DNA of 64,000 nucleotides from Janthinobacterium lividum PAMC 25724 (lineage in GTDB: Bacteria > Pseudomonadota > Gammaproteobacteria > Burkholderiales > Burkholderiaceae_D), in assembly GCA_000242815.2 (NCBI GenBank), contig AHHB01000028.1:372001-436000 (forward strand). Reading direction: 5' to 3'. A program made the position numbers and the translations under genes. Numbering within the stretch: position 1 is the stretch's first letter; every line of letters begins with the position of its first letter. Of this stretch, positions 18,678 through 26,110 are shown one piece after another. The notes beneath the pieces were generated by a model. The model did not search any database, was not told where the DNA came from, and worked only from the letters and a program-made list of their open reading frames with translations.

Positions 18678-19436
18678 ATGATTCATTTCAACAACATTAC
18701 CGTGATACGAACGGTGCTAGGTTCTCGCATACTGATTTTGGGCCTATTTTTAGTGACCAGCCTATATAGTAGTGCAGGTCGGGCAGAATTGCCAGCCGAC
18801 AATATATTTTCGCGTGTCGAGAAGTTGGCACGCGTGCAATTGGCGCAACAGGCAGCCACTGCAGGATTGCTGGAACCGCAGTTTGAAGTGGCTGTGGTGA
18901 AAAGCACACGTCTGGTGCCCGATTGCGCCACGCCTGTCGCGCTGGAAACGGCGGACAGCCGTTCGGCGCAGCGCATGCGCTTTGTGGCGGTATGTCCCGG
19001 AAGCAACGGTTGGCGTTACGAAATGTTGGCGCGCGGCAGCATTACGGCCCAGGTTGCCGTCAGCAGCGTACCCATCACGGCCAATACGCCGTTGCAGGCG
19101 GGCGACGTGACGATGGCGCGGCGCGACGTGACAATGGTGCCGGACAGTATTTCTTCCTTGTCTGGCGCTGTCGGCCTGTCGAGCCGGCGCAGCTTGCGCG
19201 CCGGTGAAGTGCTGCGTCAGGCGCAGCTCGCTGCGCCCGTGTTGATCAAGCGGGGCAGTGCGGTCAATATCGTGGCGCGCAAGGAACAGGTGGAAGTGAG
19301 CGTGGCCGGTGAAGCGATGGAGCCGGGCGCGTTGGGCGCGGTGATCCGCGTGCGCAACGCCACCAGCGGCACGGTGATACGTGCCAGGGTGGTCGATGCG
19401 GGTGTGGTGGAACCGGCCGATATTGCCGGCCGTTAA
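18678..19436 (+). CDS. flgA: P-ring assembly chaperone FlgA
   Basis: A 252-residue periplasmic protein that helps FlgI assemble into the P ring. It has an N-terminal signal peptide (hydrophobic core GSRILILGLFLVTSLYSSAG) and a C-terminal SAF domain with VPITANTPLQAGDV and RRSLRAGEVLRQAQLAAP, and ends GTVIRARVVDAGVVEP. AAGG precedes the ATG. It is divergent from flgB and convergent with the glucosaminidase gene. The same divergent flgA/flgB layout is common in betaproteobacterial flagellar loci. Confidence 0.93.
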   Translation: MIHFNNITVIRTVLGSRILILGLFLVTSLYSSAGRAELPADNIFSRVEKLARVQLAQQAATAGLLEPQFEVAVVKSTRLVPDCATPVALETADSRSAQRMRFVAVCPGSNGWRYEMLARGSITAQVAVSSVPITANTPLQAGDVTMARRDVTMVPDSISSLSGAVGLSSRRSLRAGEVLRQAQLAAPVLIKRGSAVNIVARKEQVEVSVAGEAMEPGALGAVIRVRNATSGTVIRARVVDAGVVEPADIAGR

Positions 19437-19455
19437 TAATGATCGGTCTGAAAGA

Positions 19456-20208
19456 TCAGTCTGCGAGCGCGGTGCGCTGCAAGCGCGCCGCCAATTGCGT
19501 CAGTTTGGCAGCGTAGTTGGGGTCGGTGGCATAGCCGCCGCGCGCCAGGCCTTGCGCGAAGGCGCCCGCGTCGGCACCCGTGTTGAGGGCGGCGCGGTAG
19601 CGTGGATTGTCGAGCAACACCTGCGCATAGTCGCGAAAAGCGCTGGCCTGGTCCGGGTAGCTGCGGAAACGCTCGGTTTTCTTCAGCGCCGTGCCACTGC
19701 CTGCCTCGTATTCGGTGGTGACATTGCTGGCCACGTCACCCTGCCATTTGCCGCCGGCCTTGATGCCGAACAGATTATTCGTGTCCGCCCCCGTGCTTTG
19801 GCGCAGCAGATGCTGGCCCCAGCCCGATTCCAGGGCGGCGTGGGCGGCGACAATTTCCGGTGCCACACCGAGGCGCGCGCCTGTTTCTTCCGTCCACGGC
19901 TTGATCGAGGCGAGAAACTGCTGCTGTACTTCGCCGATTTCGCCGCCCTGGTTGATACTGCCAAGTACATTCACGGGCTGGCTCTGTTCCAGGTAGGCAC
20001 GTCCTTGCGGGCTCAGGCTGGTGGCGTTGCCGCCGCCCTGTTCGATAAAGCGGGCCACCTCGCCCTGAACTTGCTGGAACACGCTGCTGTAGCTGCCGGC
20101 GGAGCTGGTAGCGTCGGTGGCGCGCATATTGCTTTGCACGGCATGCGTTGACGTCGTCGATGACGTCGCCGTCGTGGCGCGGGTAGTCATGAAATCAGGC
20201 TGGCGCAT
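19456..20208 (-). CDS. FlgJ-type peptidoglycan glucosaminidase, stand-alone
   Basis: A 250-residue protein whose C-terminal two thirds match the glucosaminidase (muramidase-type) domain of FlgJ: EIVAAHAALESGWGQHLL with the catalytic Glu in ALESGWG, NLFGIKAGGKWQGD and KTERFRSYPDQASAFRDYAQVL. It lacks the rod-binding half, which is a separate gene at 11.9 kb. No clear Sec signal is visible, so export through the flagellar apparatus is likely. GAGGAAG precedes ATG 20208, and the start overlaps the end of flgN, so the two are coupled. It is the last gene of the long fliE-to-flgN run. Confidence 0.85.
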   Translation of the reverse strand: MRQPDFMTTRATTATSSTTSTHAVQSNMRATDATSSAGSYSSVFQQVQGEVARFIEQGGGNATSLSPQGRAYLEQSQPVNVLGSINQGGEIGEVQQQFLASIKPWTEETGARLGVAPEIVAAHAALESGWGQHLLRQSTGADTNNLFGIKAGGKWQGDVASNVTTEYEAGSGTALKKTERFRSYPDQASAFRDYAQVLLDNPRYRAALNTGADAGAFAQGLARGGYATDPNYAAKLTQLAARLQRTALAD

Positions 20209-20635
20209 AGGTATCTTCCTCGCCATGCAGCACGCGCTGCATGATGCTGTACTGTTGTGTCAATAAATCACTGTTGCGGGCATTCAGACGCTTGCATTCA
20301 AGTACCATCTGCTCGAGCGCGACCCACTCGGCCTCGGCCTTGCTACGCGCTTCTTCTTGCAACAACGCAAACAATTGCGCCATATCGCCTTGCGGGCCCA
20401 AGAGGGCAGTGACCAGGCTGACGCGCTGGCGGCGGCGCGCATCGAGGGGTTCGACGGCAGCGATGACCCGGTCGGCCAGCGCGGTCAGCTCGGTGCTTTG
20501 GTGGTGCAAGGTGGCTTGAAATTGTTCTTCTAGTAATGCCTGCAGGGCGGCATAGCCGACGCTGTCGTCAGTCATGCCTTGCAGCACGCGGCGCATGGCT
20601 TCCTGACGCGTGATGCCCTTGCGTGGCGCGGTCAC
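20195..20635 (-). CDS. flgN: Flagellar export chaperone FlgN (probable)
   Basis: A 146-residue, mostly helical acidic protein with the FlgN-like pattern of a long coiled coil (ALQALLEEQFQATLHHQSTELTALADRVIAAVEPLDARRRQRVSLV) and a C-terminal amphipathic helix. FlgN is the chaperone for FlgK and FlgL. Sequence conservation in this family is low, so the assignment rests on size, helix pattern and adjacency to flgM. Its start overlaps the stop of flgM. Confidence 0.8.
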   Translation of the reverse strand: MTAPRKGITRQEAMRRVLQGMTDDSVGYAALQALLEEQFQATLHHQSTELTALADRVIAAVEPLDARRRQRVSLVTALLGPQGDMAQLFALLQEEARSKAEAEWVALEQMVLECKRLNARNSDLLTQQYSIMQRVLHGEEDTYAPA

Positions 20636-20922
20636 GACTCACCGCCGTGGAAACGCTGGATCAGGCCTGCCAGTTTCGATGGATCGAACGGCAATTCACC
20701 TTTGGCCAGCGCATCGCGCAGCATCGCCACGCGCTCGTGATCCATCTCGGGCATGGCGCGCAGGGCGGCCATGGCCGGTTGCAGCACCGCCGATTGCAAG
20801 GCCGCACCGGCCGAAGAGCCACCCATGGTGCCGGCGGCACCTGCGTTCTCGGCGATTGCCTCGGCTGGCGCGATGGCGCTGCTGCTGACGGCAACGCCGC
20901 TATTGCCCGAGGATATCTTCAT
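20632..20922 (-). CDS. flgM: Anti-sigma-28 factor FlgM
   Basis: A 96-residue anti-sigma factor that binds FliA until the hook is finished and is then secreted. The N-terminus is disordered (MKISSGNSGVAVSSSA), and the C-terminus has the sigma-binding helices (ERVAMLRDALAKGELPFDPSKLAGLIQRF). The start at 20922 is chosen because the upstream part of the open frame overlaps motB and is out of family. It lies just after motB and four genes from fliA, whose product it should control. Confidence 0.9.
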   Translation of the reverse strand: MKISSGNSGVAVSSSAIAPAEAIAENAGAAGTMGGSSAGAALQSAVLQPAMAALRAMPEMDHERVAMLRDALAKGELPFDPSKLAGLIQRFHGGES

Positions 20923-20938
20923 ACGTTGCCCCTTGCCC

Positions 20939-21943
20939 TTAATTTGCATGCTCATCGCGCTCCTTCTTTGCGGGCAGGCCGAGTTTTTCGCGCAGGCGCT
21001 GCAAGGTTCCCGAATCCGCTTCACCCACTTGCAGCTCTTCGCCTTGCGCCTTCTGCCCGGCGATGCCGAACATGGCAGCGATGCTGTCGGCCTGGCCCCG
21101 CGTCAATATTAACAGTTCGATGCGCCGGTTGATGCCGGCGCTGGCATTTTTCACGTCCAGCGGCGCGCGGTCGGCCATGCCGACCACTTGCAGCACGCTG
21201 TCTGTACTCATGCTGCCGATCAACAATTGCGCGCGCGCCGACATGGCGCGGTTGGCCGACAGGGTCCAGTTTGAATAGCCTTCATAGCCGGTATTGGCGT
21301 ATTGCAGCGAATCGGTATGGCCAACGATCAGCATCTGGTTCTCCATCTGGGCGAAGACCGGTCCCATCTGGCGCAGCAGCTTGCGGAAGCGGTCGGTCGG
21401 CACGGCGCTGCCACGCACGAACATGCCTTGCTTGTCCGTATCGTGCAGCATGACGCGCAAGCCGTAAGGCGTGATCACCGATTGCAAGTTGCTCTTCAGT
21501 CCAGCCTCCTCGCTGAGCTTGTCGAGCGCGCGTGACAGCGATAGCAAGTCTTCCGGCGACTGGTAACTGACCTTGGTCTGGTTCTGCGGCGCCGTGCCGG
21601 CCTTGCCATCCTGTGTTTGCTTGCCTTCCGTGCGTGTGTCGCCCGTGCCCTTGCGGGGCATGGGAAAACGCTCGATCAGGCTGCCGCGCGGTCCGCCTTT
21701 CTGTTCCGGCATGACGCCCTGGCCTTCGCCCTGGCGGCTGCCTGCCGACGCATCCATCATGATTTCCTTCATCGCCTGCTGCTCGCGCGCGGCCATCAGC
21801 CACAGCACCAGGAACAGCGATAGCAGGGCCAGGCAAAAGTCGGCAAACGCTACTTTCCACGCGCCGCCGTGGCCATCGTCATCATGCTTGCGACCAGCGC
21901 GCTTGATGATGGCCTGTTCATGTTTCTCATGCGGCTTTAGCAC
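20939..21943 (-). CDS. motB: Flagellar motor stator protein MotB (LafU-like)
   Basis: A 334-residue stator subunit. The N-terminus is short and basic. A single membrane segment (VAFADFCLALLSLFLVLWLM) carries the proton-binding Asp in FADF, followed by a plug region and a C-terminal OmpA-like peptidoglycan-binding domain (LIVGHTDS, NWTLSANRAMSARAQL, NRRIELLI). A GTG start at 21943 preceded by GGGGAGG fits better than the in-frame ATG at 22000, and it gives a short overlap with motA. The lack of motX/motY suggests a proton-driven motor, as expected for lateral flagella. Confidence 0.92.
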   Translation of the reverse strand: MLKPHEKHEQAIIKRAGRKHDDDGHGGAWKVAFADFCLALLSLFLVLWLMAAREQQAMKEIMMDASAGSRQGEGQGVMPEQKGGPRGSLIERFPMPRKGTGDTRTEGKQTQDGKAGTAPQNQTKVSYQSPEDLLSLSRALDKLSEEAGLKSNLQSVITPYGLRVMLHDTDKQGMFVRGSAVPTDRFRKLLRQMGPVFAQMENQMLIVGHTDSLQYANTGYEGYSNWTLSANRAMSARAQLLIGSMSTDSVLQVVGMADRAPLDVKNASAGINRRIELLILTRGQADSIAAMFGIAGQKAQGEELQVGEADSGTLQRLREKLGLPAKKERDEHAN

Positions 21944-22841
21944 GGCGGCCTCCCCGGCCTTGGCCTTGCTCTTGTTCGGCGCCGCCTTCTTCGAGCGCAT
22001 TGATCCAGCTTTCCAGCTGGGCGAAGCTCGGTTTGATATTGAGCTGCACCAGGCGTCGGCCCGAGTCGATCGCCAGCAGCGGCGGCTTGCCCGCCACATG
22101 GGTCACCAACACGACTTTCACGCATTCCATGGTCGAGCCTTCCTCGCCCACCAGCTGTTTCATCATGTTGCACATCGGATCGAGCACGCCATAGCAAAAG
22201 AAAATGCCGATGAAGGTACCGACCATGGCGGCGCCCACTTTTTCCGAAATTTCCGCTGCATCGGCGCCGTCGGCCACCGAGTTCATGGCCATCACGATAC
22301 CGAGCACGGCGGCCAGAATGCCGAAGCCGGGCATCGCCTCGGCGATTTTGTGCAAGGATTTGGACGGTTGCAGCAGTTCGTCGTGGATGGCTTCGAGTTC
22401 CTGTTCCAGCACGCCTTCGAGTTCATGTGCGTTGATCTTGCCCATCGCCATCAAGCGGAAGTTGTCGACGATAAAAGCCAGCAGCTTCGGCTCTTCCAGT
22501 ACCAGCGGGTAGCGCTGGAATAGGGCGCTTTCGCGCGGCGCCTCGACGTGTGCGTCGAGTGCCTTCAGGCCGCCAGCGGCCGTTTGCAGCAGTTCATACA
22601 TCAGCAGCAGCAACTGGCGCTGGAATTCGGAGCCTTGCTTCTTGTGTGTGAAGATCTTGCGCATCTGGTGCAACATTTCTCCGAGTACATGCTTGGGGTT
22701 GCCCAGCACCAGGGCGCCGACGGCGGCGCCGATGATGATGATCAACTCGACCGGTTGCCAGATCGCGTGGACGGTGCCGCCCATCAGGGCGAAGCCTCCG
22801 AATACACACCCCATCACGATTAAGATACCGATAATTACCAT
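21927..22841 (-). CDS. motA: Flagellar motor stator protein MotA (LafT-like)
   Basis: A 304-residue four-helix membrane protein that forms the proton channel with MotB. Membrane segments lie near residues 2-22, 32-50, 168-190 and 200-220. The motif KIAEAMPGFGILAAVLGIVMAMNS, with the Pro important for torque, is conserved, as is the AMVGTFIGIFFCYGVLDP segment. The C-terminal tail is Gln/Gly/Arg-rich. It is placed immediately after fliA, as lafS-lafT in Flag-2 systems. Confidence 0.94.
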   Translation of the reverse strand: MVIIGILIVMGCVFGGFALMGGTVHAIWQPVELIIIIGAAVGALVLGNPKHVLGEMLHQMRKIFTHKKQGSEFQRQLLLLMYELLQTAAGGLKALDAHVEAPRESALFQRYPLVLEEPKLLAFIVDNFRLMAMGKINAHELEGVLEQELEAIHDELLQPSKSLHKIAEAMPGFGILAAVLGIVMAMNSVADGADAAEISEKVGAAMVGTFIGIFFCYGVLDPMCNMMKQLVGEEGSTMECVKVVLVTHVAGKPPLLAIDSGRRLVQLNIKPSFAQLESWINALEEGGAEQEQGQGRGGRRAKAA

Positions 22842-22920
22842 GTCAACTGCCTTTCTGCGTCATTGTGCTGCGTCATTTTGATGGGTTTTGCTGAAACACT
22901 GCTGAAATTATTGCTGAAAC

Positions 22921-23676
22921 TTAGGCGTCTTGCAGCATGGCTTTCATCTTGCCCAGTGCCGTCTTGTTGAGCTGGCAGACGCGAGCGTCGCTCAGGTCCA
23001 GCACGGCGGCAATCTCTTTGTAGCTCAGTTCGAATTCGTAATACATCTGGATCACGCGTTGCTCGCGTTCATCGAGCGCGCGCAGCGCTTGCTCCAGGCT
23101 GCGTCGCACCATCAATTGCTCTTCCGGGCTCGGTGCGCTGTCTGCCTGCCCCAGACTCTCCTGTAGTACTTCGTCAAAACTGACGATCAGCTCGGCGTTT
23201 TCCGCCAACTGGTATTCCTGGAAGGCTTCCGGCGTGAGCTTCAGGGCGGCCATGATTTCCGCTTCCAGCGGTTCGCGCCCCAGGCGCCGTGTCAGCGCGC
23301 GCACACTGTCGCGCAGGCGATGGCTTTCCTGGCGCACGGCGCGCGGGCGCCAGTCCTGGCGCCGCAGTTCATCGAGGATGGCGCCGCGGATGCGCAGGCT
23401 GGCATAGCTGCCGAAGGACTGATCCGGCACGCCGTAGCGGCGCAGTGCTTCTAACAGGCCCATCAGGCCTATTTGTTCCATGTCGTCGCGGTCGATGGCG
23501 CCCGACACCTGCGAATTGAGCTGGCGCACGATGCGCTTCACCAGAGGCGCATACGCCACCAGATGTTGTTGCTCTTCTGCAACGCTGAGCACGGCCGCGC
23601 AAGCGCTGGCGGCAGCGTACTCGCCGGCGCCATACGCTTGCTGGTATTGCTCTGCATAGGCCACGGGGTCTCCCAC
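22921..23676 (-). CDS. fliA: Flagellar sigma-28 factor FliA (LafS-like)
   Basis: A 251-residue sigma factor of the FliA/WhiG class. Region 2 is VAYAPLVKRIVRQLNSQV...DDMEQIGLMGLLEALRRY and FGSYASLRIRGAILDELRRQDW. Region 3 is RALTRRLGREP. Region 4 is ALDEREQRVIQMYYEFELSYKEIAAVLDLSDARVCQLNKTAL. It should direct transcription of late genes such as the flagellin at 44 kb. The anti-sigma FlgM is encoded in the same operon. The position between fliL and motA matches lafS. Confidence 0.95.
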   Translation of the reverse strand: MGDPVAYAEQYQQAYGAGEYAAASACAAVLSVAEEQQHLVAYAPLVKRIVRQLNSQVSGAIDRDDMEQIGLMGLLEALRRYGVPDQSFGSYASLRIRGAILDELRRQDWRPRAVRQESHRLRDSVRALTRRLGREPLEAEIMAALKLTPEAFQEYQLAENAELIVSFDEVLQESLGQADSAPSPEEQLMVRRSLEQALRALDEREQRVIQMYYEFELSYKEIAAVLDLSDARVCQLNKTALGKMKAMLQDA

Positions 23677-23697
23677 TAGGTCGGCTGGCGTGTTGGT

Positions 23698-24174
23698 TTA
23701 TTCAATGATCAGCTTACCGACCATGACTTCGGTGTAGGGTTTTTCCATCTGTTCGCGTTCATAGCTAACATTGAAGGCTTTGTTGATCTGCTCGGCATAT
23801 TGTTCCACCGTCATGGTCTGCGCCTTGTCCACGGGAAAGCTCGACAAGGTACTCACGGCGATTGAACGCATCAGCGGCAAGTGGTCCTTGGTCAGCTTTT
23901 CTTTTTCCTCGGTGGTGGCGATCACCAGGTCGGCCGACAGGTAATGCGTTTCGTTGTCGCCTGGCCCGCGGCGCAACATCACGATGACCTTGTCGAGCGT
24001 GAGGAACTTGCGCGCCTTCTTGCCGGTCGCCGGTGGTGGTGGGGCTTTTGCTTCGGCAACTTCGGCATGGCCGGCGACCGGTTTGGCAAAATACCACATG
24101 GCGCCGCCAGCGGCGCCGGCGGCCAGCACGGCCACGGTGACAAAGCCGGCGATCAGTTTCATTTTCATATTCAT
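23698..24174 (-). CDS. fliL: Flagellar basal-body protein FliL (LafF-like)
   Basis: A 158-residue inner-membrane protein that associates with the stators. It has a single N-terminal membrane segment (LIAGFVTVAVLAAGAAGGAMWYF), a Pro-rich linker and a periplasmic domain (KFLTLDKVIVMLRRG...HYLSADLVIATTEEKEKLTKDHLPLMRSIAVSTLS). The start at 24174 overlaps the stop of fliK (TGATG). The longer upstream frame is antisense noise over fliK. Confidence 0.9.
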   Translation of the reverse strand: MNMKMKLIAGFVTVAVLAAGAAGGAMWYFAKPVAGHAEVAEAKAPPPPATGKKARKFLTLDKVIVMLRRGPGDNETHYLSADLVIATTEEKEKLTKDHLPLMRSIAVSTLSSFPVDKAQTMTVEQYAEQINKAFNVSYEREQMEKPYTEVMVGKLIIE

Positions 24175-25364
24175 CAGGCGGTCTCTCGCTCTTGCATGGC
24201 GTAAGTGGTGCTGGAAGAAGTGCCGGACGGCGTGCCGTCGGACAGGGCGCGGCCCGGCTCGGCATCGTCCTGCTGGCGGCCCGGTTGACGCTGGCCGCGC
24301 GCATCGCCTTCGGCAAATGCCTGGGCGGCAGGGCTGCGCGGGGTGGCGCTGATGTTGACGGCCACATCGGTGTACTGACGCTGTGCCAAGTCGCTGCGCA
24401 TGTTTTCGCCGATGCCTTGCAACTGGCGCAACACTTCCGAGTTCGACGCCGTGACGTTCACTTGCAGTGCGCCGGCGCTGTGGCGGATGGAAATTTCGAT
24501 CCGCCCCAACATCGGCGGATCGAGGCGGATCGTCGCGTGTTCGCTGTTGCGGCCGATCTGCGTCTGCAGGCGTTCGCCCAGCGCTTCGCGCAGCGGTTCT
24601 TGCCATTGCTGAGCAGGGCCGTTGAGTTTGATGCTATCGCCGGCCGTGGCTGGCGTGGCCGTATTGCTCACCACGCCCGTCAAGCCCAGGTTGGGCGCGG
24701 GTGGTGGCGTGGCTTGGCCACGTTCGCCTTCGCGCGCGGCAACACCAGGGGCGGCCAATGCTGTCGCCGGCACGCTTTGTTGCAGCAGCGATTCGAAAGG
24801 CTGTGCCGGGGCGCTGGCTTTGGATGTTGTTGCCGGGTTGGCGGCGACCAACGGCTCGCGCATGTCGCTCCCTGCCGCTTGTGCCGTTGCCTGGGCGGTA
24901 AGCGTGATGGCCGCCGCATGCACGCTGATGTTCAGTGCCGGGTTGGCCTGCGCCGCATTCGCCTGCACTTGAGTTTGCACATGAGTTTGCACTTGCGACA
25001 GCGCGCCGGCGCTTGCCTGTGTTGCTGCGTCCGTCGGTGGCAGCAGCGTCACGGGCAAACCCAAGACCGGGGCGGCCATGGCTGGCAGGGCGCTGTCGGC
25101 CTGGCTATCGGCATCATTGGACGGCTCAGCTACAGGCGCAGCTGCCGTATCGGCTTCGGCCGATGCTTCGCCTGTGCCATCGAGCACCTGCGCAAACAGC
25201 GCCAGGGCGGCAGGCACGGCGTCATTTGCGGCGGCTGCCACACTGCTGCCATAGCCTGGCGTACCGGGCAAAGTGTTCGTTAGTGCCGGCGCTGGCGCCG
25301 ATGCCGGTGCCGCATTGGCCCTCGGCGCCGCCGCGGCCGGTGCGATGTTGAAGTTCATGATCAT
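24174..25364 (-). CDS. fliK: Flagellar hook-length control protein FliK (LafE-like)
   Basis: A 396-residue Ala/Pro/Thr-rich protein whose C-terminus has the FliK Flg_hook domain: QTQIGRNSEHATIRLDPPMLGRIEISIRHSAGALQVNVTASNSEVLRQL. The N-terminal 250 residues are low-complexity, as in FliK rulers. It measures hook length and triggers the FlhB specificity switch. It follows fliT by a four-base overlap and precedes fliL. A second, frameshifted FliK-like gene lies at 42.5 kb. Confidence 0.9.
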   Translation of the reverse strand: MIMNFNIAPAAAAPRANAAPASAPAPALTNTLPGTPGYGSSVAAAANDAVPAALALFAQVLDGTGEASAEADTAAAPVAEPSNDADSQADSALPAMAAPVLGLPVTLLPPTDAATQASAGALSQVQTHVQTQVQANAAQANPALNISVHAAAITLTAQATAQAAGSDMREPLVAANPATTSKASAPAQPFESLLQQSVPATALAAPGVAAREGERGQATPPPAPNLGLTGVVSNTATPATAGDSIKLNGPAQQWQEPLREALGERLQTQIGRNSEHATIRLDPPMLGRIEISIRHSAGALQVNVTASNSEVLRQLQGIGENMRSDLAQRQYTDVAVNISATPRSPAAQAFAEGDARGQRQPGRQQDDAEPGRALSDGTPSGTSSSTTYAMQERETA

Positions 25365-25678
25365 GCTTGATACCCTTCAGAGTCGTATTCGCCGAGTGCG
25401 GCGTAGGCGACCCAACCTTCCTTATTTGCCTGTAATGCACCCAAGTGTAAGCCCAGGCGTTCTTTTTCCTCAGAGCAAATTTTAACCGCTTGCGCGTGAA
25501 TTTTGCGCAATTGCAACAATTCTGTTTGTTCCAGCGCAGTCCATGCGCCACGTTCGGCCATGAGCGGGATGTTTCTCGCCAGACTGTCCGAAAGTTTTTC
25601 CATCGCATCCCAGTCCGGCTGCGCGATAGCCGCGCTCAATTGCCGGCTTAACTGCTGCAGCGCGGCGCGCCTAGGCAT
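25361..25678 (-). CDS. fliT: FliT-like flagellar chaperone (LafD position)
   Basis: A 105-residue helical protein between fliS and fliK. It begins MPRRAALQQLSRQLSAAIAQPDWDAMEKLSDSLARNIPLM, which gives the FliT pattern of antiparallel helices, and ends in a short variable tail. FliT-type proteins escort the cap protein FliD. Sequence conservation is weak, so this call depends on position (lafD in Flag-2 loci), size and helix content. Confidence 0.7.
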   Translation of the reverse strand: MPRRAALQQLSRQLSAAIAQPDWDAMEKLSDSLARNIPLMAERGAWTALEQTELLQLRKIHAQAVKICSEEKERLGLHLGALQANKEGWVAYAALGEYDSEGYQA

Positions 25679-26060
25679 TGTTGGCCTGGACGCCTATCCA
25701 GCCGCGCTTGATAGTCGTCATCAAGGTTGTCACTTCATCGATCAGGGTAGGGTCCAGCTTGATGCCAGCCGTGTACAGGCGCGCCACACAGTAGTCGTAC
25801 AGACGCGCCAGGTTGACCACCACTTCGCCGCCATTGTCGAAATCGAGTGAGCTCGACAAACCGTTGATGATCTGTGTGCACTTGTCCAGGCTGATTGCCT
25901 TCTGTTCGTAGCGCTTGCCCACGATGTGCCCGCGCGCGCGCGCCAGTTCTTCCAGCAAGCCGTCCGTCAGCACCAGCACCAGCTCGACCGGTGTAGCGCG
26001 GGCGGTCTGGGCATCGAGGTTGACGGCGTGGTAGTTGCCGTAAGCTTCATTGTTCAACAT
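25671..26060 (-). CDS. fliS: Flagellin export chaperone FliS (LafC-like)
   Basis: A 129-residue four-helix chaperone that binds the C-terminus of flagellin. Typical features are YGNYHAVNLDAQTARATPVELVLVLTDGLLEELARA, KAISLDKCTQIINGLSSSLDFDNGGEVVVNLARLYDYCVARL. Length is normal. It overlaps fliT by eight bases and follows fliD. Confidence 0.94.
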   Translation of the reverse strand: MLNNEAYGNYHAVNLDAQTARATPVELVLVLTDGLLEELARARGHIVGKRYEQKAISLDKCTQIINGLSSSLDFDNGGEVVVNLARLYDYCVARLYTAGIKLDPTLIDEVTTLMTTIKRGWIGVQANNA

Positions 26061-26110
26061 TATTATCTTCTCGCTATGTTAACGGTGGCGGCGCGGCAGG
26101 CACGTTCGCC

